In this document: piece after piece, positions 26,466-37,716 of the stretch
Layout: every line of letters begins with the position of its first letter
How positions within the stretch are numbered: position 1 is the stretch's first letter
Assembly: GCA_019914995.1 (NCBI GenBank)
Contig: CM034135.1
Location: forward strand, 1,056,501 to 1,120,500
From: Acanthochlamys bracteata
Lineage: Eukaryota > Streptophyta > Magnoliopsida > Pandanales > Velloziaceae
DNA: 64,000 nucleotides
Direction of reading: 5' to 3'
Translations under genes and position numbers: made by a program
Notes under the pieces: generated by a model
What the model saw: the letters and a program-made list of their open reading frames with translations, nothing else
What the model was told of the DNA's origin: nothing
The model's database searches: none

Positions 26466-27759
26466 CGCTTAAAAGGTTATCTGAAATTTAAACCAGAAAG
26501 AAATACTCATATCATATGGTTGATCTTTCCTAATAATCTCTCGAACCAGGTCTTGCACTTTAGATTGAGAGGCACCAAAATTCTTCTTCCCATTGCTCAC
26601 AGAAGATAAAGCACAAACCAAAAACACGGAAATCCAGAAGCCAATATTCTTAAATATCTTTTATTCAATTATCTTTTTCATGCATGGTTTAGAAAAACAT
26701 CATTCATGCTACATCTTTAAAACTCCTTGAGATTGAAAACGAAGACGAACAGAATTAATCTCAATGCTGAATCTCCAATCAGCTGAATCAAACAATACAC
26801 ACATACACATTTCTGCTACATCAAAAATATCTATCACAGCTAATTCAATTTTATAAAAAAAAATTCCTGATAAATTGTCGAACAAACTTCCATCAAAATC
26901 TTACACAACAACATTTGAATCGTACTCAAAACGAAATCAACTCCAACACAAAACAAAATAATGGTTACTCGAATTTCACGGCATTAACTTGAAGCATTAA
27001 CAATTAACAAAACGATAAACATAAGATTTTTCAAAAGAATTTGGGAGAGAAATTAACCAGCGTAATTCAGGAAGGAAGATTCACATGTTGCAGAAGATCG
27101 AAAATCATAGAACTCACAAACTTGTGATGTAAATCGATCAAAATTCTACCATGGATAAGTTCGAATTTCAAAATCTCCAGCAGATGTCTACTGCAATCAA
27201 GAATACGAAGCAACTGTTCTTTTCTGACAAAACTCGTTCTTAGGGAGATATGTCATCACAAATGTTGCAATATAGGGCCGAACAATTAATTCTTCGCATT
27301 TTCTTGGATAGAATATAAACATAAATCCAAATCCATTATTATTGTGTTGTTATTGCAAGTGACATTCCTAATAAAAAGGCCCAACGAAGATTACTGGGCC
27401 TTTGGGAATATGGGCTTTAAAAGGCCTAACAGAACACGCAGGTGGGGTCAATTTTGGCCCGCACTGCCACGCGTGCGAGTTAAATCATACGGTAAAGAAC
27501 GTCTATTAAATTTTCCATCTTTATTCCATATCTGCAAACACCATGGAAACCATTACTATAATCCATGTCAACCATATACTTAAGTAACCAATTGATAAGC
27601 GCCACGTGTCTAGTCAGGTTGGTTTCTGAAGTTTCGGGCGTTTACTGTCCATCCGCATGCATTCACCTTCCATTTCATTTCATTCCATTTCCGGCCACCA
27701 TACTCCAGTGAGGCTTTGACAAATAAGAAGCTGCCACGTATAATAATTGAAGGCCGACA
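26466..27759. other. Head-to-head intergenic region with a G-box
   Basis: This region separates the start of the minus-strand zinc-finger gene from the NHX relic. Up to about 27250 it includes the likely 5' untranslated exon and intron of the zinc-finger gene. An ABRE-type CCACGTGTC sits at 27602-27610. No other coding signal was seen. Confidence 0.5.
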
Positions 27760-30080
27760 ATGCATCTCGTGGCGGCTGCTATAGTTTTATCCGCAGCGAC
27801 GGAGAACAGGTTTGCGAGCCCGATGTCTCTGTTCGTCGCATTGCTCGGCGGTCGCATTGTTATCGGGAATCTTCTCCAGAAAAGCCAATGGATGAATGAG
27901 TCAATTGTCGCTCAACTAATTTGTGACTGAATTTCTGCTTCTTTTTTCGTTGTTTTGAAACTTCTTTTGCAAATATATATTCATGTACAATATGTTCTGA
28001 ATCTTTTGCTAGATACTATTTGTTGATTATTGCGGACAATGGTTGGGGATTGGTTATGAGACAGCATATGATATTCTCACAAATGTTTTGCCAGGTTCCA
28101 AGCGAATAGAAAAATGTTTTTTCACAATTTTGTGACTGTAGGACTTTTTGGTGCTTGTGGGAATTTGATTTCCTTTGTCATAACTTCATTTGGTTTGATT
28201 TCCTTTGTCATAATTTCATTTGGTAAGTTAGCTAAGCCTTGCTCTTCTTGTTCTTTGTACATATATCCAATTTCTTATGTTGCTCTGTCAATTTATTATA
28301 CTCTTGACTCCCCCAAGCGGCACTATCTGGATGTGAATTCATGTAATCGTGAAGTTTTACTTTTTACTTGTTGTCTTGTTTTGTAGATTGTGTTTTCTGC
28401 AATGTGCCAAAGAGTATGTGGTAAGCTAAATGGTGAAAAACTAACTCTTGCACTTTCTCAGGTGCAACACAACTATCCATAAGACTTGACATTGGTAAGT
28501 TTTTGTTCATTGATTTTTATATTGATTTTCATATGAAACAGCTTGCAGTTATCTACCTACTTGATCTTTATAGTCCATCAAGTGATGATTTTGTATGTGC
28601 AGCCATTGGAGCAGTTTTTTTCTTGCTACAGACTCTGTCTGCACTTTACAGGTTCTGAACATAGTGACTGATATAGCTTAAGGTATCTTCCCTAGAATAA
28701 TTTTATCTTATTTACAACAGCTTCTTAACCAAATATGAAACAAATTTGCTTTATAGTTCAGTTTTGGTGATAGTCTTGTTAACGGAGCGACATCAGTGGT
28801 TCTGTTCAATAGTTTCCGGAATTTTGATCTTGCTCTTGCTCTTGTTGATGCAAGAGCTACTTTTGGAAGTTTCCTTTATCTTTTCTTCACCAGAACCTTA
28901 GTGGGTATATTAGTGGACACGTATCTATGTTTATCTTGGGATGGACGATTTCATATTGACAAATGGAAAGGAGCAAGCAATAGGTAAAGTGGTTTTCATA
29001 TTCAGATGGAGATGCTTCTTTAAAATCCCTACTTGGCTATGTTCATGTTAGACCTTTTAGCCTATTGAGAAACATGCAACTCTCTCTTGGTTGACAGAAA
29101 ACTAGGTCCGAACGTGCTGCTTATGCTGTTATATTCTCCTTTGCAGCCCTGGAAAGTCTGATACTATGAGCTTTATTGTTCTGTCTTGGTAGTAGTGGAA
29201 AGAGCAGGAATTGTTTTTCCCCTTTCTTTTATCACCAGCTATACTAGGAAGTCTAACAGTGAGAAACTCGGGTTAACCCAGCAGGTGCAGATTCCAAGTT
29301 TTTAGCTACATCTTGATCGCCAATCCATGTATATGATGCATTTGCAAGTTCAAGATCAACAGATTGCTATAGGTGGGCTGGTTAGATGTGAGGACCAGTT
29401 TCAGTTGCGCCTGCCTACAAACAGGTAAATTTTGAAACATTCCTTTTGAAGAAATCTGTTGAACGCAATATGCCAAATGCTCTTAGTTGCATGTGCAGTG
29501 TTTTCACAACTTGTACGTTGTAGTTATCTTATAATGTATCTCTACTGGCTAAGAAAATTTGCAATTATCTCATCAGTTCACAGCTTATGGAGCTACAAAT
29601 CTGTGTGGTAATGCTGTTGGATCACCAGTACCATCACAGTCTTTCTCTTAAAGCACTGCTTTAAGATTTTTCTCACAAGTTCATGTTCTGATAGTTATTT
29701 TGTTGCATGGGGTATCAAGATCAACTAGTCACTAAATTTTTATTAATCTTTCTTGTTTGTCCATTAGGACTTTGGATAAGGTACCAAAACTTTGTTTCGG
29801 AACTTGATACCTTCAAGTCAGAAACATTCAAGTGGCATGATCTCAGAGCCAAGAAGTCCAGCGTTCTTACGGGAAGGTTCAGAGTGAATCTGTGAGAGAA
29901 CCTGTTCATCGGCTATCCAGCCTGCAGATGCTTGTTGCAAATCCAACTCAGACAGTCCACTACTATTGGCGTAAGTTTGAGGACAGCTTCATGCGTCCAG
30001 TGTTTGGTGGAAGAGGATTTGCTCAGTTTGCGCCAGGCCGACCAATTGTAAGAAGTGTGATGAGACTTGGAGAAACATAA
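27760..30080 (+). pseudogene. Decayed vacuolar Na+/H+ antiporter (NHX1/NHX2-type) gene
   Basis: Scattered pieces follow the order of vacuolar NHX antiporters. An N-terminal piece at 27760-27930 has MSLFVALL and QWMNESI. A membrane segment at 28114-28223 reads FFHNFVTVGLFGACGNLISF. LDIG is near 28490, AIGAVFFLLQT near 28600, and GDSLVNGATSVVLFNS (family GEGVVNDATSVVLFN) starts near 28755. DKWKGAS is near 28960, QQIAI..WAG near 29370, and a well-kept C terminus at 29907-30080 has VHYYWRKFEDSFMRPVFGGRG. Frames change between pieces, stops interrupt the family sequence, and roughly 60 or more codons are missing between FLYLFF and DKWK. Intron-like gaps with old splice sites remain, so this is an unprocessed gene copy and not a retrocopy. 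It cannot encode a 12-helix antiporter. Assignment to class I NHX rests on remembered sequence. Confidence 0.88.
28164..28223 (+). repeat. 30-bp tandem duplication inside the NHX relic
   Basis: Two adjacent 30-bp units (28164-28193 and 28194-28223) differ at one base. They duplicate the codons for LISFVITSFG. The change is in frame and lies in a former membrane segment. Confidence 0.85.
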
Positions 30081-30381
30081 CAAAGGAAGAAAAAGAAGTG
30101 CGGAACATGCTTACGTTCTAATAGAAGATTCATGATAAGTCTTCTGGCATGATGGCAGGTTCATAACCAGTTCAAGAGACGTAAGATTTCCGTTGGTTGA
30201 TCTTATTGTAAATCATATTTTAACAAGCTGTTCTCACACCATTTCTTTTGTGTCTATAGCTGATTTGGGATTGTCTCTGTAGAAAAGGTATGTTTCGATC
30301 ATGAACCGAAATTTCCACTTACATGCACATTTCAAAGTTGCAGTAAATTCATCTGATCTCTCATTCACTAGAAATTTGGAG

Positions 30382-30587
30382 AGCGTTTTAAAAATAAAAC
30401 TTTTTTAAAATAAAAAATATTTTACAAACTCTACTTTTTTATCTAAAAAATTAATAATAAATATATAAAAAATTTTACTATATAATTTTTTTATATTTTT
30501 TAAATATTTAAATATCTATAAAAAATACTGAAAAATATAAATTAAAAAATTAAAAATTTATTTTTTCGAAATGTTTAGCGAAACGCT
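30382..30587. repeat. Family A A+T-rich miniature element, copy 3
   Basis: It begins AGCGTTT and ends AAACGCT, a perfect 7-bp inverted end, around about 190 bp of A+T-rich DNA. It lies just downstream of the NHX relic. Confidence 0.65.
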
Positions 30588-30626
30588 GCTAATGAAGTCT
30601 ATATTCTTTGAAATACAAAAGACTAC

Positions 30627-30800
30627 GAGACGTTTGAAAGTGTTTAAAATTAAAAACAATTAAAAAAATAAATTTTTTAAAAATGAGTTTAATTTTATCT
30701 AAAAAATTCAAAAATATCCAATTACGATTTCACGTCATATGTACTTTCTATACATTTTTTTAAATTTAAAATACTAAAGAAAAGTTTATTAAAAATTAGT
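30627..30800. repeat. Family A-like fragment, copy 4
   Basis: It starts GAGACGTTTGAAAGTGTTT and continues with an A+T-rich body like its neighbour at 30.4 kb. The right end is not clear, so the limits are approximate. Confidence 0.35.
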
Positions 30801-30892
30801 AATAAGGATCGCCAAATATGAGCATCATTTAAGGTAAATACTGTACATTTTACACAAAGAACAAAAATTTATCATGATTTGAGTCATTTGCT

Positions 30893-33163
30893 TTACCAAT
30901 ACCCTCCACAGGAACAACGGCCGTTGCTGAAATGGTGAAACCTGCTCCTGTCTCTAACAGTGATCTCCCTCTGCTCAAGCTCAGAAACAAGTTCCATAGC
31001 CCTGTGGCAGTCATTACAGATTCTAAGGTTCTTAACTATCCTGATTGGGGTCCCTTTCTCTGATCCTATAAGAGCGAATGACAATGCCAACTTCTCGCTG
31101 TGGCGATATAGAGCTTCTTCTCGCTCTTCTTCTTCCAAATTCTTTAGCAATGAGGCAGTGTTAGGTTCATATCCTAACAACTTGAGCTTGTCCGCCAACT
31201 GATCCCAGAACGAATAAATCTCATCAGTCATAGGATGCGACCTGTCACCTGCGGTGAACTCATGCACAGCACCATGCATCTCCACAGCGCTGCAGCCTGG
31301 AGTCTTCCTCACCTGCCCTGCTCTCATCTGCGCCCTGACCTGCTCGACATCGCTCCATCTTCCCATCGACGCATAGACATTTGACAGCAATACGTAATTC
31401 CCGTCATGTCGTGGATCAAGTTCCACTAGCCTACGAGCAGCTTCTTCTGCTAATTCTACATTTCGGTGGCACCTGCATGCTCCAAGCAAAGCCCCCCAGA
31501 TAACTGCGTCGGGTTCAATATGCATGGAATCAATAAACTTGCGGGCTTCTGTTAAACGTCCAGCTCGGCCAAGAAGATCAACAACACACCCATAGTGTTC
31601 AATTCGTGGAGTAATACCATATCTGTTCTGCATCAATTTGAAAAGGTCTAAACCTTGCTGCAGTAAGCCTCCATGGCTGCAAGCACTAAGAAGCCCGACA
31701 AATGTTACATCATTGGGAACAATTCCTGCTTGCTCCATAGAGGAAAAGGTTTTGAGAGCTTCGTTACCTTCTCCATGAATAGCTAGTGAATTGATCATTG
31801 CATTCCATGAGGTCAGGTCCCTTTGCCGCATCTCACTGAACACGACTTGCGATCTACTCAAATCTCCACATTTGGCATACATGTCTATCAACGAAGTATT
31901 CAAGTAGACATCCAACTCAATCTTATTTTTCCAAATGTAAGCATGGACCCACTCTCCCAAACCAAGAGCTCCCAACTGCGAACAACAATCGATCAAACTG
32001 ACCATAGTCACGCTATCAGGTTTAACTCCTGCATGTTGCATCAGTTGAAATAACTCAATCGCCTCTGCTGGTCTGTGATTCTGGGCATATCCTGCAAGCA
32101 TGGCATTCCATGTGATTACATCTTTCTCAAGAATACTATCAAAAATCATCCGAGCTTCTTCAAGTTTTCCAGTCTTTGCATAAAGATTGAAGAGAGCTGT
32201 GGCAACAGACACAGAATTAACTGATTTCGCAAAGCTTATAACAACTTCAACCACTCTATTAGTAGTAGAGCAAGCGCCAGCACAGGCGGATAGGGAAGAC
32301 AATAATGACGTGTTATCTGGTCTAGCCCCTGACTCAAGCATCTGTGAGAACACCGAAAGAGCGTCATCTTTCTGATCGTTCTGCGCATACCCAGAAATCA
32401 AAGCATTCCAAGAAACAGTATTTCTCTCCGGCATTCTATCAAACAGATCTTGGGCCTTATCCATTTCACCAGCCCTCGTGTACGCACTAATCATTGTGTT
32501 CCAAGACACTACATCCCTCTCAGGCATTTCATCAAACACTTTTCTTGCTGCCATCAAATCTCCAGATCCCAACAATCCAGCCATCATGATATTCCTAGAA
32601 GCAGAATTGGGTCTTTCAATCTGCCCAAAAACCTTCTTTGCACTCTCATTTTCTCCACATTTAAAGTACATATCAACAAGTGAATTAAGCACAACAACAT
32701 CCGACGATGTCTCAAAATTCTTTGCAAGGCTGGCATGGATTTGACGGCCAACCACGCAATCGTTAACAGCCGCGCAAGCTTTAAGGACGTAAGGGTAGGT
32801 AAAACTATCAGGCAGAAACCCGTAACCAAGAAAACGATCGACAAAGAAGACAAGAGCGGCAACATACAGAGAATTCAAAACATATCCTTTTAGAAGAGTG
32901 TTCAACAGAATGAGATCAATGGGACCAGTGAACGATCGAAAGACCGATTCTGCGAAGGAAGGATTACCCGAGATCGCTGCAGCAGAGATTAAATGGGTAA
33001 TAAATACAGGGTGAGTGTGTAGTTGTCGGCGATAGATCTGCGCTTGGATTTGTTTCAGCTGTGGAAGGCTAACATTGCGATTGCCGGAAAGAACAAGTGA
33101 AATAGAAGATTTGAAATTTGAAGCCGGCGTTAATGGTTCTGTTGCTATGGCGGGAAGAGACAT
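30893..33163 (-). CDS. DYW-class pentatricopeptide repeat protein
   Basis: A single uninterrupted frame of 756 residues, typical of intron-poor plant PPR genes. PLS-class proteins with a DYW domain bind organellar RNA, and the DYW domain carries out C-to-U editing. After a short N terminus come repeated PPR motifs such as DVVSWNTMISAYTRAGEMD and NTVSWNALISGYAQNDQKD. E/E+ motifs follow (PDAVIWGALLGACRCHRN; PGCSAVEMHGAVHEFTAG), then a full DYW domain. HSEKLALSFALI holds the HxE active-site motif and CNDCH the second zinc pair. The last three residues are GYW instead of DYW, a known variation. The target organelle and editing site cannot be told from sequence. The gene is divergent from the ACP gene, 377 bp away. 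Confidence 0.93.
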   Translation of the reverse strand: MSLPAIATEPLTPASNFKSSISLVLSGNRNVSLPQLKQIQAQIYRRQLHTHPVFITHLISAAAISGNPSFAESVFRSFTGPIDLILLNTLLKGYVLNSLYVAALVFFVDRFLGYGFLPDSFTYPYVLKACAAVNDCVVGRQIHASLAKNFETSSDVVVLNSLVDMYFKCGENESAKKVFGQIERPNSASRNIMMAGLLGSGDLMAARKVFDEMPERDVVSWNTMISAYTRAGEMDKAQDLFDRMPERNTVSWNALISGYAQNDQKDDALSVFSQMLESGARPDNTSLLSSLSACAGACSTTNRVVEVVISFAKSVNSVSVATALFNLYAKTGKLEEARMIFDSILEKDVITWNAMLAGYAQNHRPAEAIELFQLMQHAGVKPDSVTMVSLIDCCSQLGALGLGEWVHAYIWKNKIELDVYLNTSLIDMYAKCGDLSRSQVVFSEMRQRDLTSWNAMINSLAIHGEGNEALKTFSSMEQAGIVPNDVTFVGLLSACSHGGLLQQGLDLFKLMQNRYGITPRIEHYGCVVDLLGRAGRLTEARKFIDSMHIEPDAVIWGALLGACRCHRNVELAEEAARRLVELDPRHDGNYVLLSNVYASMGRWSDVEQVRAQMRAGQVRKTPGCSAVEMHGAVHEFTAGDRSHPMTDEIYSFWDQLADKLKLLGYEPNTASLLKNLEEEEREEALYRHSEKLALSFALIGSEKGTPIRIVKNLRICNDCHRAMELVSELEQREITVRDRSRFHHFSNGRCSCGGYW

Positions 33164-33540
33164 GGTTAGTTCGTTAATTTCCTGCCATGCTTTTATGAGT
33201 TATGGCAGGCTTTAAAATGGGCTTACTACACCCTAGCCCAATTAAGTATACAAGGGCAAGCGTCAATTACTACACTACCCATGGATTTATAGCTCAAAAG
33301 TATAAGTTTGGAAGGGTATAGCGGAGAGTTAGAAAATCGAACTAGAGACGATTACTTAAAGACCAAAATAACCATTTCTGTGATATTACAAACTTATAAA
33401 ATATAAGGGTATAACCGTCACTAGGCGATAACTACGAGGAAGGCAACACGTCTTAAATCCAACTGAGGTCACGATCTTCTTGCTCCCTTTTTCGGTCTCT
33501 CTCTCTCTCTTGCGTTGATCTCTGCTGCCGCAGTTCTGCG

Positions 33541-35655
33541 ATGGCTTCCACCGTTTCCGCCGCCGCTGCTGCTCGGATCCTCTGCCCTCAGCGCACACAG
33601 GTATGGATCGGCGGTCTCTCTGTATTTCGTTATTGTTCTTCGGAGAAATTTGGTTTTGTCGCTGTGTTTGGGTAATCAATTTGATCTGAATGCTGTGAAC
33701 ATATTCTTTCAGTTTAATCTCTCTTTCTATTGTGCTTTGAGGATTGTTGCTTGAATGGATGTTATTCGATTAGTTTTTGTGGGATCTGGAGATTGGCGAT
33801 GATTTGCATTGCTTTGAAAGATCGAGATATTAGTTTAATTAGTGGAACAGTACTAGATTTGACATCAGTTGCAAAATTTTTGGAACCAAAAGAAATTAGA
33901 GTTTGAATTTATGTAGCACAAAAATGCAATTTGCTGGTTATGAAAAATAATTGGAACTGTGTATTGTTTCTTCAATTTAAGTTTGGAAATAGTAATGTAA
34001 TGTGTATCTACGTAACCTGCAGTAAATTTACATATTTGGCAATGGATCTTAGAAGCGCAATTGGTTACTAATCTTTGCTGCGATTGCAGTATCTCACATT
34101 GTGCCAATTGTTCTTTCAATTCTCGTTTTGTAGAAATCTACAGTTTATGATAACATGATGCTTTGTTATTGTTGTTAATGCGCAGGCGTTTAAGGGGCTC
34201 TCATCCCTGAAATCAGTTTCCTTTTCAAACCAACGAACAATCTTCCCTTCTATCCAGTTGCAGCCAACCGCACAGAGATTCCAGATTTCTTGTGCTGTAT
34301 GTACTGTTGTATTTAATTGTTTCTTACTTTCTGTTTCTGTGTATTTCTTTGTAGAGATCACATTGCATAAGTATCTTGTATCCCTTGCCAGTAAAGGAGC
34401 TAGCATTTTAGATTTTATTTGCTATCTTTTCCTAGCTCTTCGTTTGTCATATTTGAGTTACGCAACATTCCTAACTAATTATGTCAAGGGCAAATTTCAC
34501 CAGTGATGTGGCATTAGAGACTTCTTCTTGGACGCATGTGTATTTCTGAAGAAGTGCTTTGATATTTCTGTGAAGCATGAGATCATGTATCCTACTTTAT
34601 GCAACCGTTTGAATGAATCAAGTCCTTATCTCCTGCAGGCCTATGACTAAGTAAGGTATGCTTGGGGAATAATGGTAAAGCAGTCAGTTTGAGGTGGAGG
34701 TCGATGGGGAGTGGTTGATTACTCAACTCTTGTTATAGGCTTTGTCATGCAGATTTATATTTTCACTGGGGATTAAACTTGTACCTCTCTTTGTTTGTCT
34801 TTCGTGGGATAGTAAATTAAAGCTTATCCTTTTTGTTCGATGAGTGGTCACTATCTAAGAGAATACTCTTTTTGTACAGTGTTTTTATCACGTGCATCTA
34901 TTCTGCAGATCAGAAAAATGCATTAGCTTGATGCATTTTTCTTACTTTTAAGAATGAATTTCCTTTTCTAATTTTCTTATTAGCACTTCATCCTTCCACC
35001 TCACTCGGAGTTAAACTTTGGCTAGAGTCATTACTTTAAATTAGATTATGCTAATGGGAGATGAGCTTGCCATGTTTTGTAATAATTTCTGGTATAATTG
35101 ATAGGCCAAACAAGAGACCGTTGACAAGGTAATTCAGATTGTGAAGAAGCAGTTGGCTCTCTCTGATGATACTCCTGTGACCGGTGAATCCAAATTTTCC
35201 ACTCTTGGTGCTGATTCTCTTGATACGGTATGTGTTGGCAGCTGCAGTGTTTTTTCCTTTTGATGCACAACATCGTTTTGCCATTTATGTAATTATGTTT
35301 GGACACTACTTAAAGATGAGGACAGTCAATAACACAATTCTGATCATAAAATTGGATCATCGTCAATGATGTCTACCAACTAATATCTGCCTCAAGTCCT
35401 ATCTCTCATGATGATACTGAGAACTCATGAATCTTGCTCTATATACTTCTTCTCTTGTAATCTGAATTCAAGTCACCAGCAAATAAATGTGGGTATATAC
35501 TGATAACAACAAAGCTGCGTTTTCTTCCACAGGTTGAGATTGTAATGGGGCTTGAGGAGGCCTTTTGTATTAGTGTTGAGGAGGAAAGCGCCCAGAGCAT
35601 CGTCACGGTGCAAGATGCTGCAGATATGATTGAGAAGCTAGCGGAAGCAAAATGA
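33541..35655 (+). CDS. Plastid acyl carrier protein
   Basis: ACP carries growing acyl chains on a phosphopantetheine arm during plastid type II fatty acid synthesis. Four exons: 33541-33600, 34186-34296, 35105-35227 and 35533-35655, giving 138 residues. The first two exons encode a Ser/Ala-rich transit peptide of about 57 residues, ending near QISCA. The mature ACP starts [13 protein letters not shown] and carries the attachment site in [17 protein letters not shown], where the Ser of DSL receives the prosthetic group. The tail is [16 protein letters not shown]-repeat (about 33496-33511) lies in the 5' leader. Length and exon plan fit the usual plant gene. Confidence 0.95.
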
Positions 35656-36120
35656 GCGCGTCATTATTGATGTTCTTTCAACATCTTGTGTTCATGCGTA
35701 TTTTTCCTAGAACGGCAACGGTAATCCTAGCCTGCGAAAAAACTATTGTTATTTAAGATCTGCGGTTCTTTCTGTTTAAATCATAAAGAGATGGGTTAAT
35801 ACGAAACTACAGCCTAGTCATAGATTTTGCGTTAACGTCTCTCAAGTGAATTTTGTGTTAGTTTCTTTTTTGTTAATGTTACTAAACTGATAAATACAGT
35901 TAAATGTATTATTATATTATTTTTTGCGTTAATCATCGTCAACATGTACGCAGTGCTTCTCAATCATCGATATGCTATACTGCAGCAGAGTGTTGAAATA
36001 CTTGTCATTGATTTGAATGGCGTTCACTTTTTTCACACTGCTCTCCACTTGACAGTCTTGCTGTATCATAGAGAGTCAAATCTCTTAAATACAGAGTGAA
36101 CCAATCTACAACTTCAATGG

Positions 36121-36346
36121 AATTTTTTTATAATACAAAGTATTTTTGTTTTTTTAAATGAATTTTATTGTTTTTTAATTTTAAAAAAATAATAAAATTA
36201 AGTAATAAAAAAATTTTATTACGTAAAATTTTTTATAATTTTAAAATTTTTAAATAAATTTTTTTATATATTTATAAAAAAATATATTAAAAATATAAAA
36301 TAAAATTAAAATTATTGTTTGGAAAACGTTTTTCCAAACGCACGCT
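36121..36346. repeat. Family A A+T-rich miniature element, copy 5
   Basis: It contains the shared core AATAAAAAAATTTTATTACG and ends in TTTTCCAAACGCAC. It follows the ACP gene; the left end is degenerate. Confidence 0.6.
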
Positions 36347-36474
36347 AAGTTCATAATTCATTACCGTTTCGGCAGTAAGTTCTTTTTTGCTTTCCCTTTC
36401 ATGCCACCATCCACCAGTCACGTTTTCTTTCTAAACTGAAACTTTCACATTATAAAGAAAAACATAAAATATAT

Positions 36475-36595
36475 TTAGAAGTGCTTTTAAAAATAAATTT
36501 CTTAAAAAATTTTTATATAAAAAAAAATAATAATATTTTTATGATATATTTTTATAATTTAAAAAATTTTAAAATATTATAACAAATTTACTAAC
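36475..36595. repeat. Family A fragment, copy 6
   Basis: It begins TTAGAAGTGCTTTTAAAAAT, like the left ends of other members, and stops after about 120 bp. It sits about 190 bp upstream of the arabinogalactan protein start. Confidence 0.4.
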
Positions 36596-36785
36596 GTGAA
36601 ACAAAAAATTTCTTTTGCATCTTGTCATCTAGCTCAACATGCCAACCTGTTTCACGGTCCTCCCCTCTCCTTCTATTCCCTTCTTTTAATTAGTCCTTCA
36701 AAAAACCTTCTCGTTTTCATTCAAATTCCATTCATTCATTCATTCATTCACTTATCATTGGACTACTACTACATTAACAGTAGCC

Positions 36786-37214
36786 ATGCCCACCTCCTCT
36801 CTTTTGTTCTTAGCTTCTCTACTGCTACTCTTCTTAACCAACTTCGTCCACATTATTAGTGCTGCTACCACATTGAGAATTTCAACAATCTCTGCGTCGC
36901 CGGCAGCGTACCCTGGAGTCCCTGGATTAATTCCTGATGGTGCAACAACACCGGCATTCACACCGGAAATGATGCCTGAGTTTCCTTCACAGAAACATAG
37001 AAGCGGCACAGAATCTCCGGCTAGCGACGCGTTACCGACTATTCCTTCAAACCCAAACCCACCAAACCCCGATGTAACTGAGCCGGATTCCGCTATAGCT
37101 CCTTCCGCACCTACTGGCGCTATGTCGTCGCCGGCTGCCGCAAGATTACCGTTGGTGAACCTTGGAGAGTTGCTGGTGACTGTGTTGGTGCTGATGTGCC
37201 TGTCCTACTTGTAG
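36786..37214 (+). CDS. Classical arabinogalactan protein, AGP26-like
   Basis: An intronless gene for a 142-residue, probably GPI-anchored cell-surface proteoglycan core. Residues 1 to about 26 are a signal peptide (MPTSSLLFLASLLLLFL). The middle is rich in Pro, Ala, Ser and Thr with AGP-type dipeptides (ASPA, TTPAF, IAPSAPTGA) and the string PTIPSNPNPPNPD. The last 22 residues are hydrophobic (LVNLGELLVTVLVLMCLSYL), fitting a GPI-anchor signal. PTIPS..PPNPD together with the short length recalls Arabidopsis AGP25/26/27. Pro would be hydroxylated and O-glycosylated in the secretory pathway. An (ATTC)n run lies upstream at about 36729-36750. Confidence 0.85.
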   Translation: MPTSSLLFLASLLLLFLTNFVHIISAATTLRISTISASPAAYPGVPGLIPDGATTPAFTPEMMPEFPSQKHRSGTESPASDALPTIPSNPNPPNPDVTEPDSAIAPSAPTGAMSSPAAARLPLVNLGELLVTVLVLMCLSYL

Positions 37215-37716
37215 TATATCTGTAATCATTTTAATTTAATTTTTTAAAAACACGAGGAGTATATTTTGTAATCAATTGATCGTTATTGTAATTCAGTGGA
37301 TTCCCTTGTTTTCAGATAAAGCTTTCACACTTCAATTATTAAGAGCAACTTCTTATGAGGTCCACACTGATCTCAAATTGCCAATGGTAATAGTAATGGT
37401 AAGTAAAGTCAAACATGTTATTACACTAGAACAGGCAAAAATAAATTACATACTAAAAGAAGCACTACAACTACAAGTAGATTGCAAGATGGGACACAAA
37501 CTGTTATAACGATATGCTTGTATTACCAGCGCACATAAATTCCCTGACAATTTTACCCGAAAGTTATGAACATATACAGGTGAAATGTATATGGAGAAGA
37601 GATTGTATCAGAAGGAAGTAAATCTTTAATGAAACTTAAAAAAATATATACAATCTAAAACGAGAAAGAAATTCAATTTTACATCAATATGGCACAGAGG
37701 ACAGATAAATCATTTA

